A DNA stretch of 64,000 nt, taken from Actinoplanes sp. KI2 (GTDB lineage: Bacteria > Actinomycetota > Actinomycetes > Mycobacteriales > Micromonosporaceae). Where the stretch lies: NCBI RefSeq assembly GCF_025630775.1, contig NZ_JAOSZE010000023.1, positions 62,001 to 126,000 of the forward strand, written 5' to 3'. The notes beneath the pieces are model-generated. The model made no database searches. It was given only the letters and a program-made list of their open reading frames with translations, and was not told the DNA's origin. This document shows positions 23,205 through 31,475 of the stretch, one piece after another (the first letter of the stretch is position 1; each line of letters opens with the position of its first letter). Made by a program: the position numbers and the translations under genes.

Positions 23205-23934
23205 GGGAAGCCATGTACCGGCTGATCCGGCCGTCCTCGACCGCGTCCAGCCACAGGTCGAGGATCTGCTGGTCGAAGACCGGACGCGTGCGGGCCAGCC
23301 GCTCGTGCACCGGAGCCTGCAGGACCGCCTTGGTCAGCCGGTACGCCTCGGCCGAGGCCGGCGGCCGGGCCCGGGCGACCGCGGTGTCGACCACGAGGTC
23401 CGGTGCGGTGAGCTCGTCGACGTACCCGGCCGCGAGCGCCTCCGCCGGGGCAAGGGTGTGCCCGGTGAGCGCGGCACGGTGGACACCCCGGTCGCCGAAC
23501 CCGTAGCCGAGGATCTCCAGCGCGGTGGGCGGGAACGCCATCCCGACGAGCATGCCGGTGACGCCGATCGTGCCCCGGCCGGTCGCCATGACGCGGTGGT
23601 CGCAGGCCGCGGCGAGGATCGCCCCGCCCGCGACGGCGTGCCCGTTGATCGCCGCGACGGTCGGCTTGCCGAGACCGAAGACGGCGAGGAAGGCCCGATC
23701 GAGAGCGGGCAGAAACGCCCGCACGTAGTCGGCGCCGCCCTCCGCCACGCGCCGGAGGTCGACGCCGGCGGAGAAGTTCGGTCCGGCGCCGGTGAGCACC
23801 ACCGACTCCGCGGTGATCTCGTGGAAGACGTGGGTGATCTCCTCCAGGAGCTCGAGGTCGAGCGCGTTGACCTTGCCGTTCGCGAGCCGCACCACCGCGA
23901 CACCGTCAACCTGATCGACCTGAACCCTCGCCAT
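23179..23934 (-). CDS. enoyl-CoA hydratase/isomerase family protein
   Basis: A 251-residue crotonase-fold protein. The oxyanion-hole segments are present: NFSAGVDLRRVA (first) and AAINGHAVAGGAILAAACDHRVMA (second). The position that carries the first catalytic Glu in true hydratases reads GTIGVTGMLVGMAFPPTALEIL, without an obvious Glu, so the reaction may differ (isomerase, hydrolase or decarboxylase type). It starts at ATG 23932-23934, 42 bases downstream of the D-amino-acid oxidase gene on the same strand. No CoA-ligase or dehydrogenase neighbours support a specific pathway. Confidence 0.85.
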   Translation of the reverse strand: MARVQVDQVDGVAVVRLANGKVNALDLELLEEITHVFHEITAESVVLTGAGPNFSAGVDLRRVAEGGADYVRAFLPALDRAFLAVFGLGKPTVAAINGHAVAGGAILAAACDHRVMATGRGTIGVTGMLVGMAFPPTALEILGYGFGDRGVHRAALTGHTLAPAEALAAGYVDELTAPDLVVDTAVARARPPASAEAYRLTKAVLQAPVHERLARTRPVFDQQILDLWLDAVEDGRISRYMASLSGRENGR

Positions 23935-23976
23935 GCCGCCGATCTTCGCACGCCCCGGCGCGGCGCGCGGTCGCGA

Positions 23977-24900
23977 TCAGTCGAGGGCGAGCCGGGTCAC
24001 TTCGTCGGCGCAGCCCCAGGAGAGGGTCATGCCGGCGCCGCCGTGGCCGTAGGCGTGGACGATCCGCCGGCCGCCCGGGGCGTCCTCGCGCTCGACGCGT
24101 GGGCCGCCCGAGCGCACCGGGCGCAGACCGATCCGGTCGGCGAGCACCTTCGCGCCGGTCAGTCGCGGAACCAGTCTCGTGCAGCGCTCGACGATCGCCG
24201 CGGCCTCGGCCGGGTCCGGGTCGGTGTCGCCCCGGCCCACCTCGAACGACCCGCCGAGCACCACGTCCCGGCTGCGCGGATGCACGTAGGTGACGCCCGC
24301 CGGGTCGTCCGAGTCGCGCAACGACTCGTCCAGGCCGGGGTTCTCGACGATCACCACATGCCCGCGGGCCGGCCGGACCGCCGGGTCGCCGCACAGCCGT
24401 CCGGCCGCGAGTCCGGTCGCGTTGACCACCACCGGCGCCGGCACCTCGTCGAGGCGCCGGATGACTCGCCGCTCGACGTGCTTCACCTGCCGGGCCAACC
24501 ACCGCAGGTAGACGCCCATCTCGGCGACCGGGGCGAGAAAACCGACCTCGTTGGCGTACGGGCCGGTGCCGTCCCGCAGATCGACCTGCCCGGCGGCCGG
24601 CGCCCACCACGGCAGCTGCGTGACGCGGTGACGGTGCAGGTTGCGGGTCGGGCACAGCAGGGTCCCGGGGACGCCGGCGTCGATCTGCCGCCGGAACTCG
24701 GCGTAGGTGTCGGTCGCCCAGCGCAGCACCCGCGGGTCGCCCTCGGTGCGGGTGGGATACCAGACGGCCGCCGCGACGCTGGAGACCGTCTGCTCGGGCT
24801 CGTCCGCCGTCCACACCGTCACCTCGGCGCCGCGCTCCCGCAGCCGGACGGCCGCGGTCAGGCCGATGATGCCGCCGCCCACCACAATCACGTCAGTCAT
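23977..24900 (-). CDS. FAD-dependent D-amino-acid oxidase
   Basis: A 307-residue flavoprotein. The N-terminal dinucleotide fold is VIVVGGGIIGLTAAVRLRERGAEVTVWTAD, followed by the DAAO-type SSVAAAVWYPTRTE, ATGLAAGRLCGD, LGGSFEVGRGDTDPDP, IGLRPVRSGGPRVE with the substrate-binding Arg, and the C-terminal HAYGHGGAGMTLSWGCA. The enzyme oxidises D-amino acids to keto acids with hydrogen peroxide release. The length is a little short of the eukaryotic enzyme but normal for actinobacteria. No peroxisomal-type tail or export signal is present. It lies between the crotonase gene and a membrane-protein gene, all on the minus strand. Confidence 0.9.
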   Translation of the reverse strand: MTDVIVVGGGIIGLTAAVRLRERGAEVTVWTADEPEQTVSSVAAAVWYPTRTEGDPRVLRWATDTYAEFRRQIDAGVPGTLLCPTRNLHRHRVTQLPWWAPAAGQVDLRDGTGPYANEVGFLAPVAEMGVYLRWLARQVKHVERRVIRRLDEVPAPVVVNATGLAAGRLCGDPAVRPARGHVVIVENPGLDESLRDSDDPAGVTYVHPRSRDVVLGGSFEVGRGDTDPDPAEAAAIVERCTRLVPRLTGAKVLADRIGLRPVRSGGPRVEREDAPGGRRIVHAYGHGGAGMTLSWGCADEVTRLALD

Positions 24901-24925
24901 GCCATCGATCGTGCGCCCCGCGGTA

Positions 24926-26242
24926 TCAGTTTCCCATCGGACGCGAATTCCCGGCGAGCTGGACCGTTTGCCTCTCCCCGTCGAGAGCGGGCGCCTCCGC
25001 CGGCGTCGGCTGGGCGTTGCCGCCGTTCCCGGAGGTGTCCGGGAGCAGGATCGTCACCCCGGTGTCGTCGCCGCTCCGGGAGGTGTCCGGGAGCAGGACC
25101 GTCGGCCCGGTGTCGTCGCCGCCCGCGGCGGTGTCCGGCGGCGGGGTCGAAGCGGAGGCGTCCTGGAGCGGGGTCGGTGCAGGCGCCGGTCGGGTCATCG
25201 GCAGCACCTGCGCCGACTGTCCCTGCGGATCCTTGCTGGGCAACTGGTTGAGCAGCTGCTGCGCCCGATCGTCGGCCACCCGGGTGACCAACTGCTGGGC
25301 GATCCCGAACACCAGCGCGTAGGCCAGAATCTGCCGCTGACTGTCCAAGTTGGTCAGGCCCGGCACGAACCCACCGGCCAGCAACAGCATCCCGATGATC
25401 GCGGTCAGCGCCCCGGACGGCCCCTTGAGGATCGCCAGCGCGGTGGCCACCGAGTACGGCGTCGACGTCCCGCGCAGGTTGCGGATCGCCACCAGCGCCC
25501 CCAGCGCCCCGCCGATCGCGCCCAGCCCCGCGACGATCAGGATGTCGCCGGCCTCGGGCTGCTGCTGTGGCAGATCCCCGCTCGGGCAGACGCTGAACAA
25601 CTGCTGCGCCGCCTGCGTGTTGGTCGCCGCGGTGGTCACGCCCGGCTTGAAGCACAGCGGGATCGCGTCCGGGAAGATGGCCACGAAGAACACCAGCAAC
25701 CCGGTCAGCACCGCCATGGCGAGCGCGGTGAGCAGGATGATGTTCCGGAAGTCCCGCAGTCGCACGTACTGCTCGTCCGAGGCGTCGTAGGCGACCTCCA
25801 TCGCCTGCTTCAGCACCGCGCGGCGGGCCGGCCCCTGCACCGTGCGCAGCTGGGTCTCCGCCTCGACCCGGCGCGGGTCGTTACGGTCCAGCGCCATCGC
25901 CAGCCGGGTGGTGACGTCCGGGACCACCGCCTCCAGCTCGGCCGGGGGCAGCAGGTCGATCAGGAAGATCTTGGCCGCGTGCAGATGCAGGAAGGCCCGC
26001 TCGATCGACGAACCGCGCCACCTGTCCCGCCAGCCGCGCCGCCGCAGCTTCCGGGTGCATCGGCACGCGTCCCGCGCCTGCTCGAGATGCTTGGTCACGG
26101 CGGCCTTGGACGCGGCCTCGGCGGGGGTCAGCCGGCGCGCGGTGACCGCATCCAGCCGGTTGCAGATCCGCTCGGCGTCGACGGACGCCTGCACCGCCCA
26201 CTGCTCGGGCCACGGCGGTGCGGAGCTGGGTGGCTGGCTCAT
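24926..26242 (-). CDS. membrane protein of unknown function with repeated C-terminal tail
   Basis: A 438-residue protein. A cytosolic helical N-terminal domain (about 160 residues; ASVDAERICNRLDAVTARRLTPAEAASKAAVTKHLEQARDACR...) is followed by four hydrophobic segments: IILLTALAMAVLTGLLVFFVAIF, ILIVAGLGAIGGALGALVAI, GALTAIIGMLLLAGGFV and ILAYALVFGIAQQLV. The last 100 residues are a proline/threonine-rich tail with a 16-residue repeat (GDDTGPTVLLPDTSRS / GDDTGVTILLPDTSGN). This topology is known from uncharacterised actinobacterial proteins; I assign no function. Its stop is 26 bases before the oxidase start on the same strand. Confidence 0.75.
   Translation of the reverse strand: MSQPPSSAPPWPEQWAVQASVDAERICNRLDAVTARRLTPAEAASKAAVTKHLEQARDACRCTRKLRRRGWRDRWRGSSIERAFLHLHAAKIFLIDLLPPAELEAVVPDVTTRLAMALDRNDPRRVEAETQLRTVQGPARRAVLKQAMEVAYDASDEQYVRLRDFRNIILLTALAMAVLTGLLVFFVAIFPDAIPLCFKPGVTTAATNTQAAQQLFSVCPSGDLPQQQPEAGDILIVAGLGAIGGALGALVAIRNLRGTSTPYSVATALAILKGPSGALTAIIGMLLLAGGFVPGLTNLDSQRQILAYALVFGIAQQLVTRVADDRAQQLLNQLPSKDPQGQSAQVLPMTRPAPAPTPLQDASASTPPPDTAAGGDDTGPTVLLPDTSRSGDDTGVTILLPDTSGNGGNAQPTPAEAPALDGERQTVQLAGNSRPMGN
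25036..25131. repeat. 48-bp imperfect tandem repeat in the membrane-protein tail
   Basis: Two units about 48 bp long encode GDDTG(P/V)T(V/I)LLPDTS on the minus strand. The repeat is in frame and lengthens the disordered C-terminal tail of the membrane protein. Confidence 0.6.
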
Positions 26243-26345
26243 CGCTACCTCCCGATCGGAAATGCATCAAGCTCATCTCCGCTCGGGGGCATCGTCTATC
26301 CCTCGCCCGACCGATCCCGTGTCGGCTACCCGCAGACGGTGGCGA

Positions 26346-26475
26346 CTTGTGGTTCCGACGCGGCCGGGCTTGTGGTTCCCGCGCGGCCGGGTTGTGGCTC
26401 CGCGTGAGCCGGGCTTGTGTTCTCGGCGCGGCCGGTTGCGGTTCCGGCGCGCACTGGCTTGTTGTCCTGGCGCGA
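26346..26475. repeat. degenerate 22-24-bp tandem repeats, about five to six copies
   Basis: Consecutive variants of CTTGTGGTTCCGGCGCGGCCGGG fill most of the 239-bp gap between the minus-strand membrane protein gene (starts 26242) and the gene ending at 26482. The period drifts between 22 and 24 bases, so the array is not coding. It could be a regulator array, a slippage-prone spacer or a relic. Confidence 0.65.
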
Positions 26476-26481
26476 TCAGCC

Positions 26482-26748
26482 TCAGCGGCCGGAGCGCCAG
26501 CGACGGGCGCGCACCGTCAGCGTCGCGGCGGTGGCCAGGACGGTCGCGCAGGTCAGGGCCACACCCCACAGCCCCCAGGCGACCATCGCCACCGACAGAA
26601 AGCCCCACACCACGGCGCCCACGATGAGCACGGTGATCAGGACCGGGCGCGGCCACGGCGGCATGCCGGTACGTGCCAAGGACGGATAGTCGGCGGTCAG
26701 GCGCTCGACGATGTCCTCGAACTCCTGCCGCGTGTCCCTGCTGGCCAT
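26482..26748 (-). CDS. small two-helix membrane protein (DUF3040-like)
   Basis: An 88-residue protein starting at ATG 26746-26748 behind GGAGGAGGG. The N-terminal amphipathic stretch RDTRQEFEDIVERLTADYPSLA and two transmembrane helices (VLITVLIVGAVVWGFLSVAMVAWGLW and GVALTCATVLATAATLTV) with a basic end match the layout of actinobacterial DUF3040 proteins. The exact family is not certain. Function unknown. It is probably monocistronic. Confidence 0.7.
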   Translation of the reverse strand: MASRDTRQEFEDIVERLTADYPSLARTGMPPWPRPVLITVLIVGAVVWGFLSVAMVAWGLWGVALTCATVLATAATLTVRARRWRSGR

Positions 26749-27036
26749 CGACGCCCTCCTCCTCGAGCCCACGGTGCGGGCCCGATCGGTGTTAAGGACC
26801 GTTCAGGACAGGACTGTACGTCGTGATCCTGTGATTGCTATCCCACTGAACGGATGAGCCGCGCCCAAAGTGAAGGAGGATTGTTCCCTCATATCCTGTG
26901 GATCCGGAATCTTCCGATTATCCGGATGCGCAGGCGCCGCTCATCTCGGCTCGCGCCGCGCACCGCGACCCGGATCGCTCCGCCGATCCCGCCCGGCCGC
27001 CGCCCCGACCGGTCGCGGCGAGATCTGAGTTTCGGG

Positions 27037-27423
27037 ATGACAGACTTGATCCTCATGGGGCTCTTCACGCTTGCGCAGGCACGGATCGAGCTCGACAAGT
27101 TGCGACCGGTTCTGGACGAACTTGTCGTGGTCCGCGCCGACCTGGTCGAGCTGTCGGCGGCACTGAACCCGGGCGGGGAGCCGACCGCGCTCGGTGGACT
27201 GCCCGAGCGCAAGGCCGCCGAAGCGCGGCTCAACGAGCTGATGACCGACGTCCAGCAGACCGGCGCCGAGCTCAAGGGCATCGCGCCGCTGCTGGTCGAC
27301 TTCCCGGCCGACCTCGGCGACCTGCCGGTGCTGCTCTGCTGGCTCGAGGGCGAGGACGCACTGACCTGGTACCACCGCGTCGACCTGGGCTTCGCGGGGC
27401 GGCGCCGGTTGCCGTCGGTCTGA
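27037..27423 (+). CDS. DUF2203-like protein
   Basis: A 128-residue helical protein: MGLFTLAQARIELDKLRPVLDELVVVRADLVELSAAL, then LPERKAAEARLNELMTDVQQTGAELKGI, then the diagnostic VDFPADLGDLPVLLCWLEGEDALTWYHRVDLGFAGRRRL. This closing segment (pulling together a W-x-x-G-E and an H-x-x-x-G-x-x-x-R) is typical of DUF2203. The frame stays open 180 bases upstream, but that part is arginine/proline-rich noise; ATG 27037 or ATG 27055 is the likely start. Function unknown. It converges on the deaminase gene 11 bases away. Confidence 0.75.
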   Translation: MTDLILMGLFTLAQARIELDKLRPVLDELVVVRADLVELSAALNPGGEPTALGGLPERKAAEARLNELMTDVQQTGAELKGIAPLLVDFPADLGDLPVLLCWLEGEDALTWYHRVDLGFAGRRRLPSV

Positions 27424-27433
27424 CCGCCGGCGG

Positions 27434-27925
27434 CTAACCCCAGAAACCCTCGTGGACGGCGGTGGCGCTGACCAGACCGACCGGCCCGTCCACGACGATC
27501 GGGCGCCCGCCCCGGGCGAACACCTCGCGGCTCGGCAGGCGCAGCGGCGGCACGCCCTCCTCGTCCGCGACCATGTCGGCCAGGCCCTGTTCGGAGAGCG
27601 CGAACACCACCCGGCCGATCCCGGACCAGTAGATCGCCCCGGCGCACATGGCGCACGGCTCGGTGCTCGTGTAGAGCACGCCGGCGGATCGGGTCGCGCG
27701 GTCGGTCTTGCCGGCCAGGCGTACCAGATTGGTCTCCGCGTGGCCGGTCGGATCGGCGCCCGTGATCACGCTGTTGAGCGCCTCCACCACCCCGCCGTGC
27801 GGCGTCACCAGCAGCGCGCCGAAGGGGTGGTCGCCACGCTCCCGGGCCCGCCAGGCGAGCGCCACCGCCCGCTCGAGCCACTTCCGGTCCCCATTCGTGA
27901 CCCGGCCGGACGTCACCAGCGCCAT
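27434..27925 (-). CDS. CMP/dCMP-type zinc deaminase (guanine deaminase-like)
   Basis: A 163-residue nucleobase/nucleoside deaminase. The zinc site is intact: HAETN (His ligand and catalytic Glu) and PCAMCAGAIYWSG (two Cys ligands). The gap between them and the VVFALSEQGLADMV segment resemble guanine deaminase/TadA-like enzymes. GGAGGGGG precedes ATG 27923-27925, so this start is preferred to the one nine codons upstream. It follows the sugar-acid operon on the same strand, 71 bases after its last gene start is cleared, but has no clear link to sugar metabolism. Confidence 0.85.
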   Translation of the reverse strand: MALVTSGRVTNGDRKWLERAVALAWRARERGDHPFGALLVTPHGGVVEALNSVITGADPTGHAETNLVRLAGKTDRATRSAGVLYTSTEPCAMCAGAIYWSGIGRVVFALSEQGLADMVADEEGVPPLRLPSREVFARGGRPIVVDGPVGLVSATAVHEGFWG

Positions 27926-27995
27926 CGAAGCCCCCTCCGCGTTGATGGTCACCCTACGGGCCCCCGCCGTCGAATGGTGACGCGATGTGTCGGCG

Positions 27996-28739
27996 CTACT
28001 TGCGGGGCCGCAGCCCCTGCACGCCGCCGTCGACCGCGAGCGAGGTGCCGGTGGTGGCCGACGCGAGCGGGCTTGCCAGGTAGGCGATCGCCGCCGCGAC
28101 CTCGTCCGCCGACACCAGGCGGCCGGTGGGCTGACGCGCCTCCAGGGCCGCCCGCTCGGCGACCGGATCCGGCGCCCTGGCCAGCAACCGGCCGATCCAC
28201 GGCGTGTCGGCCGTGCCCGGGTTGACGCAGTTGACCCGGATGCCCTCGCGCAGGTGGTCGGTGGCCATCGCGAGGGTCAGCGACAGCACCGCGCCTTTCG
28301 TGGCCGAATACAGCGCACGCTGGGGGAGACCCGCGGTCGCCGCGATCGACGAGACGTTGACGATCGCCGCGTGTGACGACCGGCGCAGATAGGGGAGCGC
28401 CGCCCGGCTGGTCCGCACCATCCCCTGCACGTTGACGTCGAACACGTGCGACCACTCCGCGTCGTCGTTGTCCTCGACCGATCCCTGGGCGCCGATCCCG
28501 GCATTGTTCACCACGATGTCGATGCCGCCCAGCGCCTCGGCCGCCGCCGTGACCGCCGCCCGGATCGAAGCGTCGTCGGTCACGTCCGCCTCGAGGCCGA
28601 GCAGGGGCGCCGGAACCGACGGCTTCAGGTCGAGACACGCCACCCGCGCGCCCCGCGAGGCGAGCAGTCCGGCGGTGGCCAGGCCGATCCCGGAGGCGCC
28701 TCCGGTGACGATCGCGTTCAGGCCGGCGAACTCGGTCAT
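27996..28739 (-). CDS. SDR-family dehydrogenase, sugar-acid operon
   Basis: A 247-residue classical short-chain dehydrogenase. The NAD-binding motif is VTGGASGIGLATAGLLA (10-26) with VACLDLK after strand 2 (acidic residue favours NAD). NNAGIG follows, and the catalytic Ser-Tyr-Lys appears in NVSSIAATAGLPQRALYSATKGAV. The ATG lies three bases after the stop of the zinc dehydrogenase gene, making it the last member of the iclR operon. In non-phosphorylating sugar pathways this enzyme oxidises either the sugar (L-rhamnose or L-fucose) or the 2-keto-3-deoxy acid; the sequence alone does not decide. Confidence 0.9.
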   Translation of the reverse strand: MTEFAGLNAIVTGGASGIGLATAGLLASRGARVACLDLKPSVPAPLLGLEADVTDDASIRAAVTAAAEALGGIDIVVNNAGIGAQGSVEDNDDAEWSHVFDVNVQGMVRTSRAALPYLRRSSHAAIVNVSSIAATAGLPQRALYSATKGAVLSLTLAMATDHLREGIRVNCVNPGTADTPWIGRLLARAPDPVAERAALEARQPTGRLVSADEVAAAIAYLASPLASATTGTSLAVDGGVQGLRPRK

Positions 28740-28742
28740 GGG

Positions 28743-29753
28743 TCAGCCCTTCGAAGGATCAACGTGGATCTTGGGTCCGGCACCGGGCGGGCGGTTCCCG
28801 GCCAGCACCTCGGCGATCTCGTCCAGGGACACGGTCGCGGCGACCAGCGGCCGCGGGTCGACGGTGCCGTCCGCGTACGCCTCGATCGCGCCGGGAAGCC
28901 CGTCCGAAGCACCCAGAATGCCCACCGCAGTCACGTCCTTGAGCACCAGCGCGCGGGTGTCGATCAGGCTCGGCGGCACCGACAGGCCGATGTAGACGAT
29001 CCGGCGGCCGGGCTCGATCAGGTCGAGCGCGAGCGCGGGTATCTCGTCGCCCGTGGTGGCGTCGACGATCCCGTCCCACGGCAGCCCGGGCAGGGTCGAG
29101 CGGGTCCAGGCGTGGGCGAAGCCCAGTGCTCGGGGCAACGCCAGGTCGGTCTCCGATCTGCCGATCAGATGCACCTGCACGCCGCGGGCCCGCGCGAAGA
29201 ACGCCACCAGCAGGCCGATCGTGCCGGTTCCGAACACCAGCAAGCGCTCGTGCGCCTCGACGGCGGCCGCCCGAACGCAGCGCAGCGCGTTGCCGCCCGG
29301 CTCGACCATCGCCCCGAGCGTGGCGTCGACCGGCGGCGGCAGGCGGTGCAGATACGCGGCCGGGAACGCGAGCTGCGTCGCGAGCGCCCCCGGCAGCCCG
29401 TCGGTGATGCCCAGTTCGTGCCGCGCGGCGCAGACCCAGTGCCGCCCGGCCCGGCACCGCGGGCACTCGCCGCAGCCGACCATCGTGTCGCCGGTGACCC
29501 GCACGCCGAGCCAGCTCTCGTCCACCCCGTCCCCGACCGCAGTGACCGTTCCGCACCACTCGTGACCGGGCCGGAGCGGATACGACGACTGACCGGTGCC
29601 GTAGTAGCTCATCTCGCCGCCGAACAGCTCCATGTCGGTGCCGCAGATGCCGGCCCGCTCGACGTCGACGACGACCTGGCCCTGCTCCGCCCGGGGCGCC
29701 GGCACCTCCTGGACCGACGCCTTGCCGGGGCCGGTGAAGACGAGGGCTCGCAT
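28743..29753 (-). CDS. zinc-dependent medium-chain dehydrogenase, sugar-acid operon
   Basis: A 336-residue MDR enzyme. Catalytic zinc ligands are in GICGTD and RPGHEWCG; the structural-zinc cysteines are in GCGECPRCRAGRHWVC; the nucleotide-binding GTGTIGLLVAFFARARGVQVHLIG is present. It resembles sorbitol/galactitol/sugar-alcohol dehydrogenases. It overlaps the FAH gene by one base (TGATG) and ends three bases before the SDR gene, so it is firmly in the operon. It may be the first-step sugar dehydrogenase or act on a keto-deoxy acid. Confidence 0.9.
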   Translation of the reverse strand: MRALVFTGPGKASVQEVPAPRAEQGQVVVDVERAGICGTDMELFGGEMSYYGTGQSSYPLRPGHEWCGTVTAVGDGVDESWLGVRVTGDTMVGCGECPRCRAGRHWVCAARHELGITDGLPGALATQLAFPAAYLHRLPPPVDATLGAMVEPGGNALRCVRAAAVEAHERLLVFGTGTIGLLVAFFARARGVQVHLIGRSETDLALPRALGFAHAWTRSTLPGLPWDGIVDATTGDEIPALALDLIEPGRRIVYIGLSVPPSLIDTRALVLKDVTAVGILGASDGLPGAIEAYADGTVDPRPLVAATVSLDEIAEVLAGNRPPGAGPKIHVDPSKG

Positions 29754-30613
29754 CAGCGCGGTCCCAGGACCGGCTGCCGCCCGCTGCCGAGCCGATCGAT
29801 GCCGAGCTCGACCACGTCGCCGGCCCGCAGCCAGATCTGCGGGTCGTGGCCCATGCCGACGCCCGGCGGGGTGCCCGTGTTGATCAGGTCGCCCGGCTCG
29901 AGCACCATGAACTGGCTCAGGTAGTGGACGATGAAGTGCGGATCGAAAATCATCGTTCGGGTGTTGCCGGTCTGCCGGCGTACCCCGTTCACGTCCAGCC
30001 ACATGCCCAGGTCCAGCACGTCCGGGAGCTCGTCCGGCGTGGCCAGCCACGGGCCGGCCGGGTTGAACGTCTCGGCCGACTTCCCCTTGCTCCACTGGCC
30101 GCCGCGCTCCATCTGGAACGCCCGCTCGCTCACGTCGTTGACCAGCACGTACCCGGCGATCGCCGCGGCCGCGTCGGCCACCGAGTCCAGATAGGACGTC
30201 CGGCTGCCGATGACGATGCCCAGCTCGACCTCCCAGTCCGTCTTGGTGGAGCCGCGCGGGATCCGGATCTCGTCGTTCGGGCCGACGAGCGTGTTCGGCG
30301 ACTTCGTGAACAGGATCGGCTCGTCCGGCACGGCCTGGCCGGTCTCGGCCGCATGGTCGCGGTAGTTCAGTCCGATGCACAGGATCTGATGCGGCCGGGC
30401 GATCGGCGCGCCGATCCGCTGCCCGCCGAACGGCTCGGTCTCGCCGGCCGCGATCCGCTCGGCGACCGGCTCGGCCAGCCGGCGCACCCCGTCGCCGCCG
30501 AAGAACGACTCGTCGAAGTCCGGCACGAGGTCGGACACGTCCACGTAGCGGGTGTCGTCGACGCGGACGACCGGCCTTTCGGCGCCGGGGGCGCCGACAC
30601 GCATGAGATACAC
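29753..30613 (-). CDS. FAH-family hydrolase (2,4-diketo-3-deoxy sugar-acid hydrolase-like)
   Basis: A 286-residue fumarylacetoacetate-hydrolase-fold protein. The catalytic and metal motifs are GLNYRDHAAETGQ (His), DWEVELGIVIG (two acidic ligands) and VNDVSERAFQMERGGQWSKGKSAETFNPAGPW. The tail has INTGTPPGVGMG and LRAGDVVELGIDRLG. This subgroup includes the L-2,4-diketo-3-deoxyrhamnonate and -fuconate hydrolases, which yield pyruvate plus lactate. The start is GTG 30611-30613, 13 bases after the lactonase stop. Presence of a FAH enzyme instead of an aldolase suggests the diketo-acid variant of the pathway. Confidence 0.9.
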   Translation of the reverse strand: MYLMRVGAPGAERPVVRVDDTRYVDVSDLVPDFDESFFGGDGVRRLAEPVAERIAAGETEPFGGQRIGAPIARPHQILCIGLNYRDHAAETGQAVPDEPILFTKSPNTLVGPNDEIRIPRGSTKTDWEVELGIVIGSRTSYLDSVADAAAAIAGYVLVNDVSERAFQMERGGQWSKGKSAETFNPAGPWLATPDELPDVLDLGMWLDVNGVRRQTGNTRTMIFDPHFIVHYLSQFMVLEPGDLINTGTPPGVGMGHDPQIWLRAGDVVELGIDRLGSGRQPVLGPR

Positions 30614-30626
30614 GAGGTCTCCGATG

Positions 30627-31475
30627 TCAGAGGGCAGGATTCCAGTACGGCGTGGGCAGGCCGGCCGTGTCCACCCGGCAGGCGTAGATGCGGCCGGCGT
30701 TCGGCGGGACGGGATCGAGCCCCTCGGCCGCCGACGTGATGACCAGGACGTCGAGGTCCGGGCCGGCGAACGCGACGCTCGTCGGCTGCGGGGAGTCGAG
30801 CTCCACGACCGCCAGCAGCCCGCCGGCCGGGGTGCGGCGCTCGACCCGGCCGCCGCCGTGCACCGCGATCCAGAGGTTGCCCTCGCGGTCGGCGCACATG
30901 CCGTCGGGCAGGCCGCCGGTGACCCGGAACAGCTCCTCGCGCGGGCCGTCCGGGTAGTCGCGGCCGTACACCACGCCGGGAACCGAGTCGATGCTGTAGC
31001 ACCGGTCGCCGACCCAGGCCAGCCCGTTGGAGAGGGTCAGGTCGTGATCGAGTGTGCTCAGTTTCCCGCCCTCGAAGCGAGCCAGCCGCTCGTCCGTCGC
31101 GCCGGTCACGTCGATGAGCGACATGCTGCCGATCAGAAAGCGGCCGTCCGGATCGACGGCGCCGTCGTTGAGCCGGCTGCCGCCGCCGGCCGGGAGCACC
31201 CGGGCCAGCGGGGTGCGGGTGCCGTCCGGGTCGACGCGGGTGAGCGTTTCCTGCTCGGCGACCAGCAGCGCCCCCTCGGCCGCGACGGCGACCGCGCCGA
31301 CCATGCCGTCGAACGACCAGGTCTGCTCGATCGCGAACGGATCGAGCCGGCCCGCGAAGACCTTCCCCGGGATGATGTCGACCCACAGCAGACGTCGGCG
31401 GCTCTCGTCCCAGACGGGACCTTCGCCGAGGACGTACGCGTCGGCGCTGAGCGGCGTAGCCCGATAGGTGATCAC
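30627..31475 (-). CDS. SMP-30/gluconolactonase-family sugar lactonase
   Basis: A 282-residue six-bladed beta-propeller. The metal-binding glutamate is in VLGEGPVWDESRRRLLWVD, the ligands Asn and Asp are in LTLSNGLAWVGDRCYSIDS and GGLPDGMCADREGNLWIAVHGGGRV, and the substrate region is GGSRLNDGAVDPDGRFLIGSM. It opens sugar lactones to the corresponding aldonic acids. GTG 31473-31475 overlaps the iclR stop as GTGA. It supplies the acid for the dehydratase encoded divergently at 32284. Confidence 0.9.
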   Translation of the reverse strand: MITYRATPLSADAYVLGEGPVWDESRRRLLWVDIIPGKVFAGRLDPFAIEQTWSFDGMVGAVAVAAEGALLVAEQETLTRVDPDGTRTPLARVLPAGGGSRLNDGAVDPDGRFLIGSMSLIDVTGATDERLARFEGGKLSTLDHDLTLSNGLAWVGDRCYSIDSVPGVVYGRDYPDGPREELFRVTGGLPDGMCADREGNLWIAVHGGGRVERRTPAGGLLAVVELDSPQPTSVAFAGPDLDVLVITSAAEGLDPVPPNAGRIYACRVDTAGLPTPYWNPAL

